From NCBI GenBank assembly GCA_034509755.1, contig CM067541.1:21998001-22062000 (forward strand): a stretch of DNA of 64,000 bases. Direction: 5' to 3'. The stretch is from Anisodus tanguticus. Its lineage: Eukaryota; Streptophyta; Magnoliopsida; Solanales; Solanaceae. Within the stretch, counting starts at the first letter, position 1, and each line of letters opens with the position of its first letter. Shown here one piece after another: positions 12,631-23,395 of this stretch. Under the pieces are notes generated by a model. The model saw only the letters and a program-made list of their open reading frames with translations, did not search any database and had not been told where the DNA came from. A program made the translations under genes and the position numbers.

Positions 12631-15600
12631 CACACCCGCAGTCATAGTGGACGGTCTTCGAACGCTGAGACTGTTTCTAAAATCTTCAAAAAGGACCGAG
12701 GGAAGACCCTTTGTAAAGATGTCAGCAATTGGATACCTGGACGAGACATGACAGACGCGAACTTGACCACGAGCAATCTTTTCGCTAACAAAGTGAATGT
12801 CCATCTCGATATGCTTAGTGCGCTGATGCTGAACCGGATTACCAGAAAGGTAGATGACACTAATATTATCACAATAAACTAAGGTCGCTTTCTGAATGAG
12901 ACAATGAAACTCTAACAACAAATTACGTAACCAACATGATTCAGAGACCACATTAGCTACCTTTCGATACTCGGCCTCTGCACTGGAACGGGAAAAAGTT
13001 GATTGACGCTTCGCAGACCATAAGACCAAGTTATTACCAAGAAATATACAATAGCCAGACGTAGACCGTCTGGTGTCCGGACAACCACCCCAATCAACAT
13101 CTGTATACGAGACAAGTGTTGACATAAATGAAGGATATAAATGCAAGCCATAGTCAAGCGTACCTGAATATACTGAAGGATGCGTTTGAGCGCATTCATG
13201 TGCTCAACTCTGGGATCATGCATGAACAAACACACATGCTGTATGACATACGTAATATCAGGTCTCGTGAATGTAAGATACTGAAGGCCCCCTGCAAGAC
13301 TGCGATAGCGGGTCAGATCCTCGTATGGTACGCCGGCCGCGGCACTAAGCTTGGGCTTAGTATCAACTGGAGTGGAAGTGGACTTATATGATGACATCCC
13401 AACCCTCTCAATGATCTCATCTGCATACTTCCTTTGGGATACGAACAACCCACCGGTATGACGAGTGACAGCAATCCCAAAAAAAATAACTCAAGGGCCC
13501 CAAGTCTTTCATAGCAAACTCAGAGCTGAGCATTGTCATGATAGACTAGCGTAAGGCATCGGAAGAGGCAGTCAAAATAGTATCATCCACATATAATAAA
13601 ATATAGGCAAGGACGAACCACAACGGTAGATGAACAAGGAATTATCCGACTTGCTGTGAGTGAGCCCAATAGTCGAAACATAATCGGCAAACCGCGTATA
13701 CCAGGCCCGTGGAGACTGCTTAAGCCCATATAAGGACTTCTTCAACAAACAGACATGATGAGGATGTTTGGGATCCCTAAATCCCAAAGGCTGATGCATA
13801 TAGACTGTTTCCTTGAGTTCACCATGTAGGAAAACATTCTTTACATCTAACTGATGAATATGCCATGCTTTCGAAAGAGCCAAACTAAGCACAATGCGAA
13901 TGGTAGCCGGCTTGACCACCGGAATAAACGTCTCACCACAATCCATACCAACCTACTGAGTCTTACCATCACCCACAAACTGTGCCTTATGTCGGGCAAA
14001 TGAACCATCCGAATTGTCTTTATGAGCAAAAATCCATATAGACCTAATAATATTAATACCAGATGGACGGGGTACCAACTCCCACATCTTATTATCAATA
14101 AGAGCATTATATTCATCGGTCATAGTAATTTTTCAATTCGGGTCATTTAATGCAGACATAGGATTATGGGGTAAGGGTGATTTAAGAATATTAGAATATA
14201 AATTAAAATGTCTTTTTGGTTTAAAAACACGCCGTTGAATACGAGTGACCGGTCTATGACTCGAGGAAGAATTGTGCGAATTTTGGGAATTTTCTAGACT
14301 CGGGACGGACTGGCCAGCAGGCAGTGGGCCTGCTGACCCATTACGGTAAATATGTGTATGAACTGGACCAGTTTCAGAATTGGGTTGGAGTGGCCCTGAA
14401 ACTGGCCTAGTGACTATACTGGGCACTGTAGCTCGTGACGGGGCAGTTGGGCCAGCAGACAGTTGGCCCGCTGGAGAATTTTGGGTGTAGAGACGTCTAA
14501 AAAATGGTGAATAATATACGGGGATATACCATCATCCAAAAAATTATACGAACTAGGCACGGGAGTACTAACCTTAGCAAACGGAAATTGGGATTCATAA
14601 AAAATTACATGGCGACTAATGATGATTTTATCAGAAGATAAATCAAAATATTTGTAACCACGATTATTGGATGGATAACCCAAGAACACACAGGGGGTAG
14701 AACGGGCCTGAAGTTTGTTAATTATGGTGGACGGAAAGAGTGGATAACACAAGCACCCAAAGACCCTAAGATGTGAATACAAATGAGTCTTATTAAATAA
14801 AATTTGAAGGGGGGACGAATATGTCAAACCTTTGGAAGGAATAATGTTAAGAAGATATGTAGCCATTTGTAGAGCATGATGCAAAAACACGGGGGTATGA
14901 AAGCATGAATTAATAAAGTGCGGACAATATTATTATCCGGTAAGCTAAGAGCGGATAGTGATTGATAGGCTTATGGCTGATAGGCTTAGAGCCCTTATGG
15001 TTATTCCAACAAGACCAGAGAACAACTTTTACGGGATGATACGAATTTTGCGTTCGGCTTTCCCATTTTGTGAAGACGTATGAGGGCAACACCCCATTGT
15101 CATATTCTTTGCCATTATCACATTGGATATTTTTTTATTTCACGTTTGAATTGAGTTAAAATGAATGCTCTAAATTTTAAGAAGATGGAAAAAACTTGAG
15201 ATTTTTTTGCTATTGGAAAAGTCCACAAAAATTTAGAATAATCATCCAAAAAGATAACATAATACCGACGACCCAAAAAACTAACAACATGAGACGTCCA
15301 TAGATCACTATGAATAATATCAAATGGCATTAAAGTATGAGAATTAGAGTCTACAAATAGCAACTTAACTATTTTCCCTAAATAACAAGATTGACAATTC
15401 GGAGTGCTACGCTCACCCTTATAAGAAATAAAATTGTTTTTCTCTAAGGAAGACAAAATAGACGATCCCGGATGACCTAGACGAGCATGCCACAAAGAAG
15501 GAGCAAGGATTGAAAACGCTGACGGCAAGACTTGACTCGATGGACCGGAACATGGCGTGATAGGATAAAGATCTCCCTACTATCACACCTCATGAGAGGA

Positions 15601-17019
15601 CTCCCCGTTTTGAAATCCTTCACAGTGAACTCAAATGGATCAAATTCTATGGACACAGAATTACCAGTGGTGAATTTTCGGACAGACACCAAATTTTTAA
15701 TCAATTTTAGAGCGTGAAGGGTATTTTTCAAAATAAGGGGTGGATGAGGGGGAGACAATGTTTTATGACCATAACCACGAATTGGAATTGAATTACCATT
15801 ACCAATAATTATACCATGATTGTTGCTCAAATTAGAATAAGATGAGAGAGTACCTGAATCGGATGTCATGTGAGTAGTGGCGCCGGTGTCCATGTACCAA
15901 TTTGGGTCTGAAGGATTTATTCCAAGCGTGTGCATCGCGGCTTCGATGTCAGTAGAAGTGGGGCTCGCTGCCTGATGGGTTGGTGGGGCCCAGGTCTGCC
16001 TCCCTGCTGACCCGGTACCCCACTGGATCGCTGGACCGAGACTGGGCTGGAGTAGCTGGGCCGAAAAGAAGGATGAAATTGGGCCCAATTACCGTGGGCT
16101 GGAGGCGCTGAAAAGCCGAGATTGTTAGGCCACTGCCTACCGGTCCAGGCCCACGGCCAGGGGCCCAAGGCTGGGACCAGTGGGGCTGAGGCCCGCTGTT
16201 GATGGGGTGGGGCCTATTGCCGCCGGTACTGCTGACGTTACCACCACGTTTGCCACCGCGGTTTCTTCCATTATTTTTCCAAGTATTCTTGCTGCCACCG
16301 TGAGCACGGTTTTGACCCGAATTATCAACACACCCTGGAGAATTTGTGGAGGACGTCATCATGACCACGGGAATTGCCCCGGTAGCCGCCTTCTTAGCCA
16401 ATCCGGCTTATTTCAAAGTAAGCATGGAGCGGGCTTGATAGAACGTTGGGAGATGGTTACTTTGACGAAGTAGGGTCCCAACGCTACTAAATGCCTCAGA
16501 GAGGCCAACAACCATCTGTAGAACCAGACGATCTTCACTAACGGACGCACCAACGTTGCGGAGTTGGTCTGCCAATTCCTTCAACCTTTTGCAATACGCT
16601 GAAACATTCGGAAAATTTTCCATGTTGACGTGGGAAAAGTCCTGCTCAAGAGTAACAACTCTGGAATTTTGATTATCTTGGAATATGTCACGCAGCCTAT
16701 CCCAAGCAGCCATTACCGTAGCGTCTGACTCAATAAACGTCTGTAATAGGTCAGTAGAGATAGTGGAATAAATCCACTGAAGGACGGTGGCATCAAGCGT
16801 TGTTCATTACTTAGGATCATCCTCACGTTGAGACACCTCCGTATCCTCAGGAGCCGCGGGGATTATGTGATGGATGACTTGATGCAAGCGAGCGTGAATT
16901 TTAAACAACTCGGCCCACATCGCGTATTGGACGTTTTCTATTTCAAGAATGAGAGGTATGTGATTCTTGATGTTAGAAACAACACGGGCAGGATAAAACG
17001 TGCTCTTTGTCGTCGACAT
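12625..17019 (-). pseudogene. Degenerate copia gag-pol polyprotein
   Basis: The gag start (MSTTKSTFYPA) is at 17019, with UBN2-type gag homology down to about 16408, including VVTLEQDF and RLKELADQLR. A Gly/Asn/Pro-rich linker follows. The protease motif WYMDTGATTHMT lies near 15890. The pre-integrase HARLGHPG with a CQSC pair is at 15350-15500, and the integrase core has HSDLW and FLDDYS. Near 15100 CDNGKEYDN marks the next catalytic Asp. Reverse transcriptase (QLDVKNVFLHGELKE) lies at 13570-13950, with the YVDD region broken by a frameshift near 13580. RNase H (DVDWGGCPDTRRSTSGY, SSAEAEY) ends at 12625. Frameshifts and stops separate the blocks, so no intact polyprotein can be made. Confidence 0.85.
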
Positions 17020-17344
17020 AACGAAAGAACAATATGTGATTTTGTAGAAAATTTGGGAAGAGAGGAGGTAAAATTTAACACAAAATCCGAGGAAGGGGCA
17101 CGGAAATCGATGCAGTTTTTGACCGAGAAGAGGCGCGAAAAACCGAGAGAACTATGGTAGATGCCTGCACATCAACATCAGAATCCAAGTGACTTGATAA
17201 AATGAGGCAAAGAGGACTGATTTTCTCCTAACACCTTCTATGTTTCATTCTCTTTGACAAATCGTTAGTCAACAATCAACATCCTGTTTTGGAATCTCAG
17301 TGAAAGCTAAAAAGAAATGGTGTCACAGGCAAATTAGAAAATGC

Positions 17345-18545
17345 ATAAACATTTTCTTAAAGTTGACGTTATTTTTCATTTAGACACTTCAACTTAGAGA
17401 TGTATCAATTAGACACTTTAACTTGCGAATTGGTAAGTGGCAAGGTGATTGGGATACAACCACTCTGACGTCGCGGGTTCGAATCCGTGTGGTGACAGTC
17501 TTTGTTGAAATATTGCAAGGGCTGTTGCTGAGTTCGTGTCCCGTTGGTCCTCTCCCTTGCAGGGCTGCCACTCGTGCATATTCCCTCGATTTACATCTCA
17601 CCTAGCCAAGGGGCCTCTGATACAGATGGGGGTTTCGCCTTCGGGACTTTCCTCTTCACAATTAGACACTTTAACTTTAGCCAATGTGTGTGTAACTGTG
17701 TATTGAGCACAAATTTAACATCTCAGATACAGCGCGTGTTGTTCAATCATATTTGATGTGGCAAATGAACGAATGAGTGAACAACACGTGGCAACTGCAA
17801 AAGAGTTCTAGACAAATTCTCCCCTGCCCCCACTCCAGCACCCTCTCCATTCGTCTTCATATTTCTGTCTGTATTCTTTTTTCTTCTTTCTTTCTTTCTT
17901 CTTCTTCTTCTTTCTTCTTTTGCTCTTCTTTGTTATATTTTATTCAATCCATAGTTTGAATATAGCTACTTATTGTTAGTGTTGGCGATCTAAGGACTGA
18001 AGTAGAAATAATCCTCTCCATATTTCATATAAAGAGAAAGCTATTTGAAATCTGACAATGGTCCTCTAACTTGAGTTGAAATACTTATATTTTTTCTTAT
18101 TATGATGACTGTGAAGGAAGTTATGCTTGACACTGGTGGTTTAGATTCCCTTTTGCGTGGTGGTGATGACAAATACAGGGGGAGGGAAATCAGTTTTTGA
18201 TGGTAGAAAGATCTGTGGAAGATAATTTACGAGCTGATGATGTTTTTGGTGCTGAATTTGCAATCAACGGATTCGACTTAGCCACCGGATTCAATAGAAA
18301 GATAAAAAAATTAAGGTCTGGAAAATGGAGGAGAGTCATGAGGTATTGTGGGGAAGAAAAAGGAATCTGGCAGAGTAACCCAGCAGAAAAAAGTCCTTAC
18401 ACAGATGTGTGAAACACAAATTGTGCCATGTAAGCGTGTTTAATATACAACTAAAGTTAAAGTGTTTAATTGATACATACCTTAATTAAAGTGTCTAAAT
18501 AGAAAATAGCGATAACTTTAAGGGGCCATCTAGGTATTTGGCCAA
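17345..18545. mobile_element. Non-autonomous inverted-repeat DNA transposon (~1.2 kb)
   Basis: The left arm starting near 17356 (CTTAAAGTTGACG, then TTTAGACACTTCAAC and ATGTATCAATTAGACACT) matches the reverse complement of the right arm ending near 18520 (CTTAAAGTTATCG, TTTAGACACTTTAAT, ATGTATCAATTAAACACT). The arms exceed 90 bp once the SINE in the left arm is discounted. The interior has a CT-rich tract (17860-17940) and one 71-codon open frame (18197-18412) of no known family. Exact ends and target duplication are uncertain. Long arms suggest a MULE-type or foldback element. Confidence 0.6.
17425..17658 (+). mobile_element. tRNA-derived SINE with 19-bp target duplication
   Basis: A 234-bp unit carries an A-box-like AGTGGCAAGGTGATTGGG followed about 35 bases later by a B-box GGTTCGAATCC, the internal RNA polymerase III promoter of tRNA-derived SINEs. 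It is bracketed by perfect 19-bp direct repeats starting CAATTAGACACT (17406-17424 and 17659-17677). A second copy occurs at 59402-59651 with its own duplication. The two are about 90 percent alike by eye. The 3' end lacks a long poly(A) tail. Confidence 0.85.
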
Positions 18546-18581
18546 TATGTTTTATGGATGTAAATTTTAGAAACTACAAAT

Positions 18582-18635
18582 TGGCATGGTTATCAAGTTC
18601 CTTATTAAAAAAAAAATGGCATGGTTATCAAGTTC
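18582..18635 (+). repeat. 19-bp direct repeat around an A-tailed 16-base stub
   Basis: TGGCATGGTTATCAAGTTC occurs at 18582-18600 and again at 18617-18635. Between them lies CTTATT followed by ten A residues. This looks like a severely 5'-truncated retroposon tail flanked by its target duplication. Confidence 0.55.
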
Positions 18636-18889
18636 GTTTTCATTCAAGACACAAAGGTTTAGTTGGCTTCGCCCATAGGATTGTTAGTGAGGTTCATGTT
18701 TACTGAGATCTTTGATACTGTCAAAAGTTCCAAAAAATGCTTGGACCATTCGTACAATTATTGAAGTTAAGTTCATCTGTTTATCAAATATCCACAAATG
18801 CTTCTCAGCTCAAAGTTGAGCTGTTCATACACTGCTTACTCATAAAGGCCTGGCTAAGATTGACAGGCAGTTACATCATTCTTGACTTA

Positions 18890-19255
18890 GGGTGTGTTTG
18901 GTATGACGGAGAATGTTATCTTGGAAAAGGTTTTCTAGGAAAATAAGTGTTTTTTTTTACTTATTTTTTAGCGTTTGGTAAATACACAGAAAATATTAAC
19001 CCAAAAACATTTGTATATAATATCTATTCAAACACTATGGGGTGGAGGCGGAGGTAGGAGTATGGTGATGGGGCTATGGAGGGTGGACATTGGGGGTGTG
19101 TGTGTTGGAGAATAGGGAAGAGACAACTAATGTGGAGTGCTGGTCATGAAACTTGTTTTTTCTATTTTAAAGAACTTACTTTTCTAATAAAAACAATTCT
19201 CCAAAAGCTTTGATCGACCAATCATGAGAAAAGTTGAACCATACCAAACACACCC
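18890..19255. mobile_element. Tourist-like MITE
   Basis: A 366-bp element with terminal inverted repeats GGGTGTGTTTGGTATG (left) and CATACCAAACACACCC (right), identical as reverse complements apart from the next few bases. It is flanked by TTA on both sides, the 3-bp duplication of PIF/Harbinger elements. No coding capacity. Confidence 0.78.
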
Positions 19256-19446
19256 TTAATCCTTAAGATTCACGGTCAGCTACATCTAACATTACAGACG
19301 TTGGTCTTTGAAACTTTAGTCTTAATATATCAAGGAAGCCACCCTAAATTCTCAATGCCAGAAGCTATTAAGAAAGAACATTTGAAGTGCGTCAAACTTT
19401 CTAAAATAAGATTCATTACTACAATGTCATCAGACCCTCAAAAAAT

Positions 19447-19686
19447 CTACTCTCTGTCTCAATTTATATTACACTTTTTTTAGTGCGTCTAAAAAAAGAC
19501 ACATTTATTTATTTGATAATAATTTAAATTTAAATTTTATTATTACTTTTACGCTTAACGAGATAATTTTATAATCACATAAATATTTTGACTTATTTTA
19601 GACAAAAAATTCAAAAAAAAAAATTCTTTATTTTTTAAATTTCGTATCCAATTAAACTATCACATGAATTGGGACGGAGAAAGTAG
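19447..19686. mobile_element. Stowaway-like MITE downstream of YLMG
   Basis: About 240 bp. The left end CTACTCTCTGTCTCAATTTA pairs with a right end whose reverse complement is CTACTTTCTCCGTCCCAATT. It lies only ~60 bp beyond the YLMG stop codon, so it may overlap that gene's 3' UTR. Confidence 0.6.
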
Positions 19687-19748
19687 TAAACACAAATAAA
19701 CGACACACATAAAAAGAAAAAATACAACCAAAACATTAACACAATAAA

Positions 19749-20444
19749 TCAGTATGCTCCTTTGCTGCTATTAAGAATAGAGCCAAGCGTACCCAGCCCT
19801 GCAAAACCCAAAGGAGGGCTAATATCCAAAGTGTCAAAAATAGGTGGAATTATATTCCTAAATAGATTCAAATAAGGATCACAAAGGTCCCTAATAGCAG
19901 ACAATGGCTGCCTATCCCATGGTATATTAGGAAACCAACTGAGCAAAACCCTAACCATCAAAACCCCACTGTATATATCAAGCCATTTGGTCATCCCAGC
20001 AGCAACTACCATGAATGGAGTGTTCAAACCCCCAGTAGATGGTTGGTCTCTAAGGGCAGCAAAGAACATTGGCCCACCAGAGTATATGATTGATTTCCCT
20101 AGCCCATGAAAGTTGAGAACTTTGTGGAAGAATAACTTTGAGGCTGTTAAGGTGATTGCTAGGAGAGTTGTAATTGTGCGGGTAGAGCCAGTGATTAAAA
20201 GGTCGGGTTGATTTGATTTTGAGGTAGACGGGTTCTGGAGAAGTGTTGAAGATGAAGCGGAAATTGAGAATTTCTTAGGTTTAGGAATACACAGAGAAGA
20301 AGAAGAATCTGCAAGTGAAACTAATTTGGGTTGGGAATATTTGTGAAATAAGGGAGTGATAGAATATATGTAAATATATTTAGTGATTTGGTAAAGATTG
20401 TTAGTGATTTTGAGTATAATGGTCTGAGAATGATGGAGAGTCAT
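19749..20444 (-). CDS. YLMG1: YGGT-family plastid membrane protein (YLMG1-like), 231 aa, single exon
   Basis: The C-terminal half carries the YGGT domain: about residues 145-165 with WLDIYSGVLMVRVLLSWFPN, then LSAIRDLCDPYLNLFRNIIPP and DISPPLGF. A first hydrophobic segment (TTLLAITLTASKLFF) lies around residue 85. The Ser-rich N-terminus resembles a plastid transit peptide. Plant YLMG1 proteins act in thylakoids, including assembly or stability of cytochrome b6f, and YLMG family members affect nucleoid distribution. Length fits the ~220-250 aa family norm. The only suitable in-frame start is the ATG at 20444, inside sequence that looks like copia gag read in another frame; the next in-frame Met is within the conserved domain. 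A longer frame continues upstream to 20885 through gag sequence, so the N-terminus is uncertain. Confidence 0.82.
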   Translation of the reverse strand: MTLHHSQTIILKITNNLYQITKYIYIYSITPLFHKYSQPKLVSLADSSSSLCIPKPKKFSISASSSTLLQNPSTSKSNQPDLLITGSTRTITTLLAITLTASKLFFHKVLNFHGLGKSIIYSGGPMFFAALRDQPSTGGLNTPFMVVAAGMTKWLDIYSGVLMVRVLLSWFPNIPWDRQPLSAIRDLCDPYLNLFRNIIPPIFDTLDISPPLGFAGLGTLGSILNSSKGAY

Positions 20445-21127
20445 CAGTTTCTTGGGACATGGCAGCCACCATGGCGGAATGTGCTCCGGTTGCAGCCTTT
20501 TTAGCCAACCTCGCCTTTTCAAGGGTGAGCATGGAACATACTTGGTAGAAAGGAGGGATAGGATTGCTTTGGCGAGGGAGAGTTCGAAGCCTATTATAAG
20601 CTTCAGTGAGGCCTGCAACCATTTGAAGAACGAGACGATCATTCGTGACCGGTGATCCGACGTTCTTGAGTTGATCCGACAATTCTTTGAGCCTTTAACA
20701 ATATGCGGAGGCATTCGGAAAATCCTCCATAGTTGTGTGAGAGAGAATTCTTGCTCAAGTGTTACGACACGAGAAATTTTATTATCTTGAAATATATCAC
20801 GTAACCTATTCCAAGCTTCCATGTCGTTGCGTCGGGTTCGATAATTATATGCAAGAGGTCCGTAGAGATGGTAGAATAAATCCATTGGAGGACCGTAGCA
20901 TCAAGGGTCGCCCATAATTCCTTTTCATCATCGGTGGATGACACCTTCTCCTTGCCTTTTTTCGGTTTGACGATGTGATAGAGGACTTTATGAGACCTTG
21001 TGTGAATTTTAAAAAGCTCCGCCCATGTCGCATATTGAACGTTCTCCATTTCAAGGATGATAGAGATGTTGTTCTTGATGTTAGAGACTGCAAGAGCAGG
21101 GTCTAATGTATTTTTTGTGTCAGACAT
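20401..21127 (-). pseudogene. Copia gag fragment abutting the YLMG start
   Basis: The minus strand from an ATG at 21127 (MSDTKNTLDPA) matches the gag at 17019 in layout: VSNIKN, ENVQYATWAELFKIHT, WNRLRDIFQDN, VVTLEQEFS, LKELSDQLKNVG, RLVLQMVAGLTEAYN, ARLAKKAATGA. Frame shifts break it near 20740-20790, and a deletion or shift occurs around 20845-20885. The gag-like reading frame seems to continue to a stop at 20401, overlapping the first codons of the YLMG coding region. No LTR, protease or pol is attached. It now occupies the position of the YLMG 5' UTR and proximal promoter. Confidence 0.8.
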
Positions 21128-21850
21128 GTCTGACTGGAGAAGAATATTGGCGGAGGAGGTGAGGGAAAAAATGTAGGGCACGACGAAAGTGAGTGAGGAG
21201 GGAGAAGAAAAGCGGTTATTGGGAGAGAAGATTGTGGTTACAATGGATTAGGGTTTGGGATTCCATGAGAGAAGAAGAAGCCATTGGAAAATTCTCCCAA
21301 GCTCGACTTGAAGCTTCTTGGGAAAATTATTTAAGGGTGTCAAAAAAGTTTTAAAATTGAATGGAATTAACTCAAGTTATTTTTATTGAGTAGGGGTGAT
21401 AAAATTTGGATTAGTGATTAAGAAGTTTTGACCATTTTCGGATTTGCCTCCAAGTTTTGTTTTTAAAACTTAGACCCATTCAATATAAATCCTAAAATAT
21501 TCAAAACGGGTAAAAATTAAAAGCGCGCCAACAACCCTAACTCATTCAACGCCGATTTTTTTTATTTTTCTCTTCTTCTTCATCCGTTACTGCTGCTCTC
21601 TTCTTGTTCTCCTTCTGCTGCTGTTGCGCTCTTTTTGTTCTCCTTCTCTTTTGCCGCTATTTTTGTTGCTTTGTTCTACATGTTGAATTGCTCAAGAAAG
21701 AAAAAAACAAAATCACTCAATTTTGCAATTCTGACTGTATTTCGTTTGTGTAACACTGACATTACTTCATAAATGATTTCTGCTCATTTGATAAGTAAAA
21801 ACAATACTCATTTGTTTCAATTATCCATCTGGGTATATCTACTGATTTTC
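21128..21850. other. Upstream flank: gag leader remnant, then CT-rich tract
   Basis: 21128-21310 is purine-rich on the plus strand and looks like the element leader upstream of gag. 21550-21670 is rich in CTTCTT and TGCTGCTG triplets. No gene is seen. This interval would serve as the YLMG promoter and as the left flank of the MULE. Confidence 0.45.
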
Positions 21851-22400
21851 CAGTAATTTACAGTAGCAGTTGCAGTTGTTGCAACAAGTGCTAAAGATGT
21901 TGTATAAGAGCTTCTGAATTTATTACAACTGTTGTGGTTTCTGCAACTGCTGCAATAAGTTATGCAGTTGTTGCAACTTCTGTACTAATCTATTACAACA
22001 ACTGCTAAAAATGTCTATAGATAATTTACAACAACTGTTGTACCTTTTGCAACAACTGTGAAAGCTGTTGGACAACTCCTACTCTTTCTAATAACTTACT
22101 GACTTGTCGTACCAAGTAGGTTACTTGTTGCAACAAGTATAACAACTGTTGGACATATTTTATAGTTGTTGGATGAAACAGAGACAAAAATCGAAGCTGT
22201 CTCCAACAACTAAGTGACTTGTTGCAACAAGCCGTCTGCTTGTTGCAATATCTACAATAGTTGTTGGACATATTTTATAGTCGTTATGAAACAGAGACCA
22301 AAACTGAAGTTGTCCCCAACAACTACGTGAGTTGTTGCAACGAGTAGACTATTTGTTGCAATAAGTCATCGAGTTGTTGCAACTAGTCACTCAATTATTT
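21850..22400. repeat. GTTGCAAC-centred repeat block, left of the MULE transposase
   Basis: Dense, imperfect repeats of TTGTTGCAACAA, CAACTGTTGCAAC and AACAACTGTTG, with short variable spacers. The core GTTGCAAC is a perfect palindrome. Similar blocks recur at 24395-24500, 25430-25780, 26480-27020 and 27945-28065, always outside recognisable coding blocks. Confidence 0.75.
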
Positions 22401-22780
22401 TATTTTGTTATTATACTGTCATGACTGATTTTCTTAAAACAAAATATCTTTTGGTACCATTAATGGGGGACTCGATAAAAATATGGATTGATTTCCATGG
22501 TGAATGGATCGAGAAGAACCATCGATATATTTGGCGCTGGAAGGGTAGTGACATGTTAGAGACGATATCGATGACTGTCCAAAGAGATGTTGTGTTTGAT
22601 GATTTTGTAAAATTAATCATCACCTATTGTTAATTAACTTGTGAACCGAAAGATCTTGCCATCACTTATATGCACAACTCTTTTAAAAATCAGAGGGTCT
22701 TGCCTTTAAAGATAACCGATTAGGTTCGTTTGCGTGCTTATTTGAATGATGTAGCTAGACCCATTTTAAGGGTGTACGTG

Positions 22781-22912
22781 GTTGGAAGACTAATAGTGAA
22801 CAACATGGCAAGATCTGGAATATCCATATCCAGCCCCTCTGGAATATCCATATCTAAATTGTTCTTCACTATCAGGCTTCCAACCAATTCATCCATATTC
22901 CAGATCTTGCCA
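22781..22912. repeat. Interleaved inverted repeats inside the MULE
   Basis: GTTGGAAG...AATAGTGAA at 22781-22804 is the inverse of 22859-22884, and GGCAAGATCTGGAATAT at 22807-22823 is the inverse of 22895-22911. A third partial copy of the GGAATATCCATAT core lies at 22840-22852. The arms are interleaved (A, B, A', B'), not nested, which suggests a local template-switch rearrangement. Confidence 0.6.
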
Positions 22913-23395
22913 ATTCATCATTTGACATATCTTGTGTACAAAGTATGGGGTGGATATGGAGATTGCAAATACTCTGACTAGGGGGATACATATCACCGCT
23001 ATGAAGTGCTTGATGCGTACCGTTATATACTTTGGTCCGTAAATCCACGAAGTAAGACATCATTGAAGGTTGATGAAAATGGGAAGTTCAAGTACTTTTT
23101 TTGTAGCCTATGCTGGTTAGATGCTTAGTTTTGCACAAATGAGAAAAGTTATAGTTGTCGATGAGACATTCTTGAGGAGTCAGTATGAAGGAGTGTTGTT
23201 GTTGACTGTGGCACACGATGCGGAGAATCATATTTTTGCGGTGGCATTTTGTGTAGTGAACAAAGAGTGTGATGCCTCATACAAATATTTCATTGAACAA
23301 ATTAGAAGCTATGTAGATGACACCACTGAGTTGTGCATAATTTCTGATAGACATCCAAGTATCAAAAAGACGGTTTCGATTGTCTACCATACAAA

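Larger units (their letters stand above)
12390..17160 (-). mobile_element. Ty1/copia retrotransposon, 3' LTR present, 5' LTR missing
   Basis: On the minus strand the order is gag, protease, integrase, reverse transcriptase, RNase H, 3' LTR. Integrase before reverse transcriptase defines copia rather than gypsy or a pararetrovirus. The 3' LTR is at 12390-12630. To the right, element-like leader sequence runs to about 17160, but no second LTR, primer-binding site or target duplication is visible. The element was therefore truncated at its 5' side or has lost that LTR. Many frame breaks make it non-autonomous. Confidence 0.85.

Noticed and set aside
12625..17019. Endogenous pararetrovirus as a source of the RT sequences
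   Set aside because: Integrase is present and precedes reverse transcriptase, the copia order; no movement-protein-like region is seen.
17430..17490. tRNA gene
   Set aside because: A and B boxes are present but no cloverleaf can be formed, and the repeat has target duplications, so it is a SINE.
18197..18412. 71-codon frame as a gene
   Set aside because: It is inside the inverted-repeat element, with no recognisable family or splice partners.
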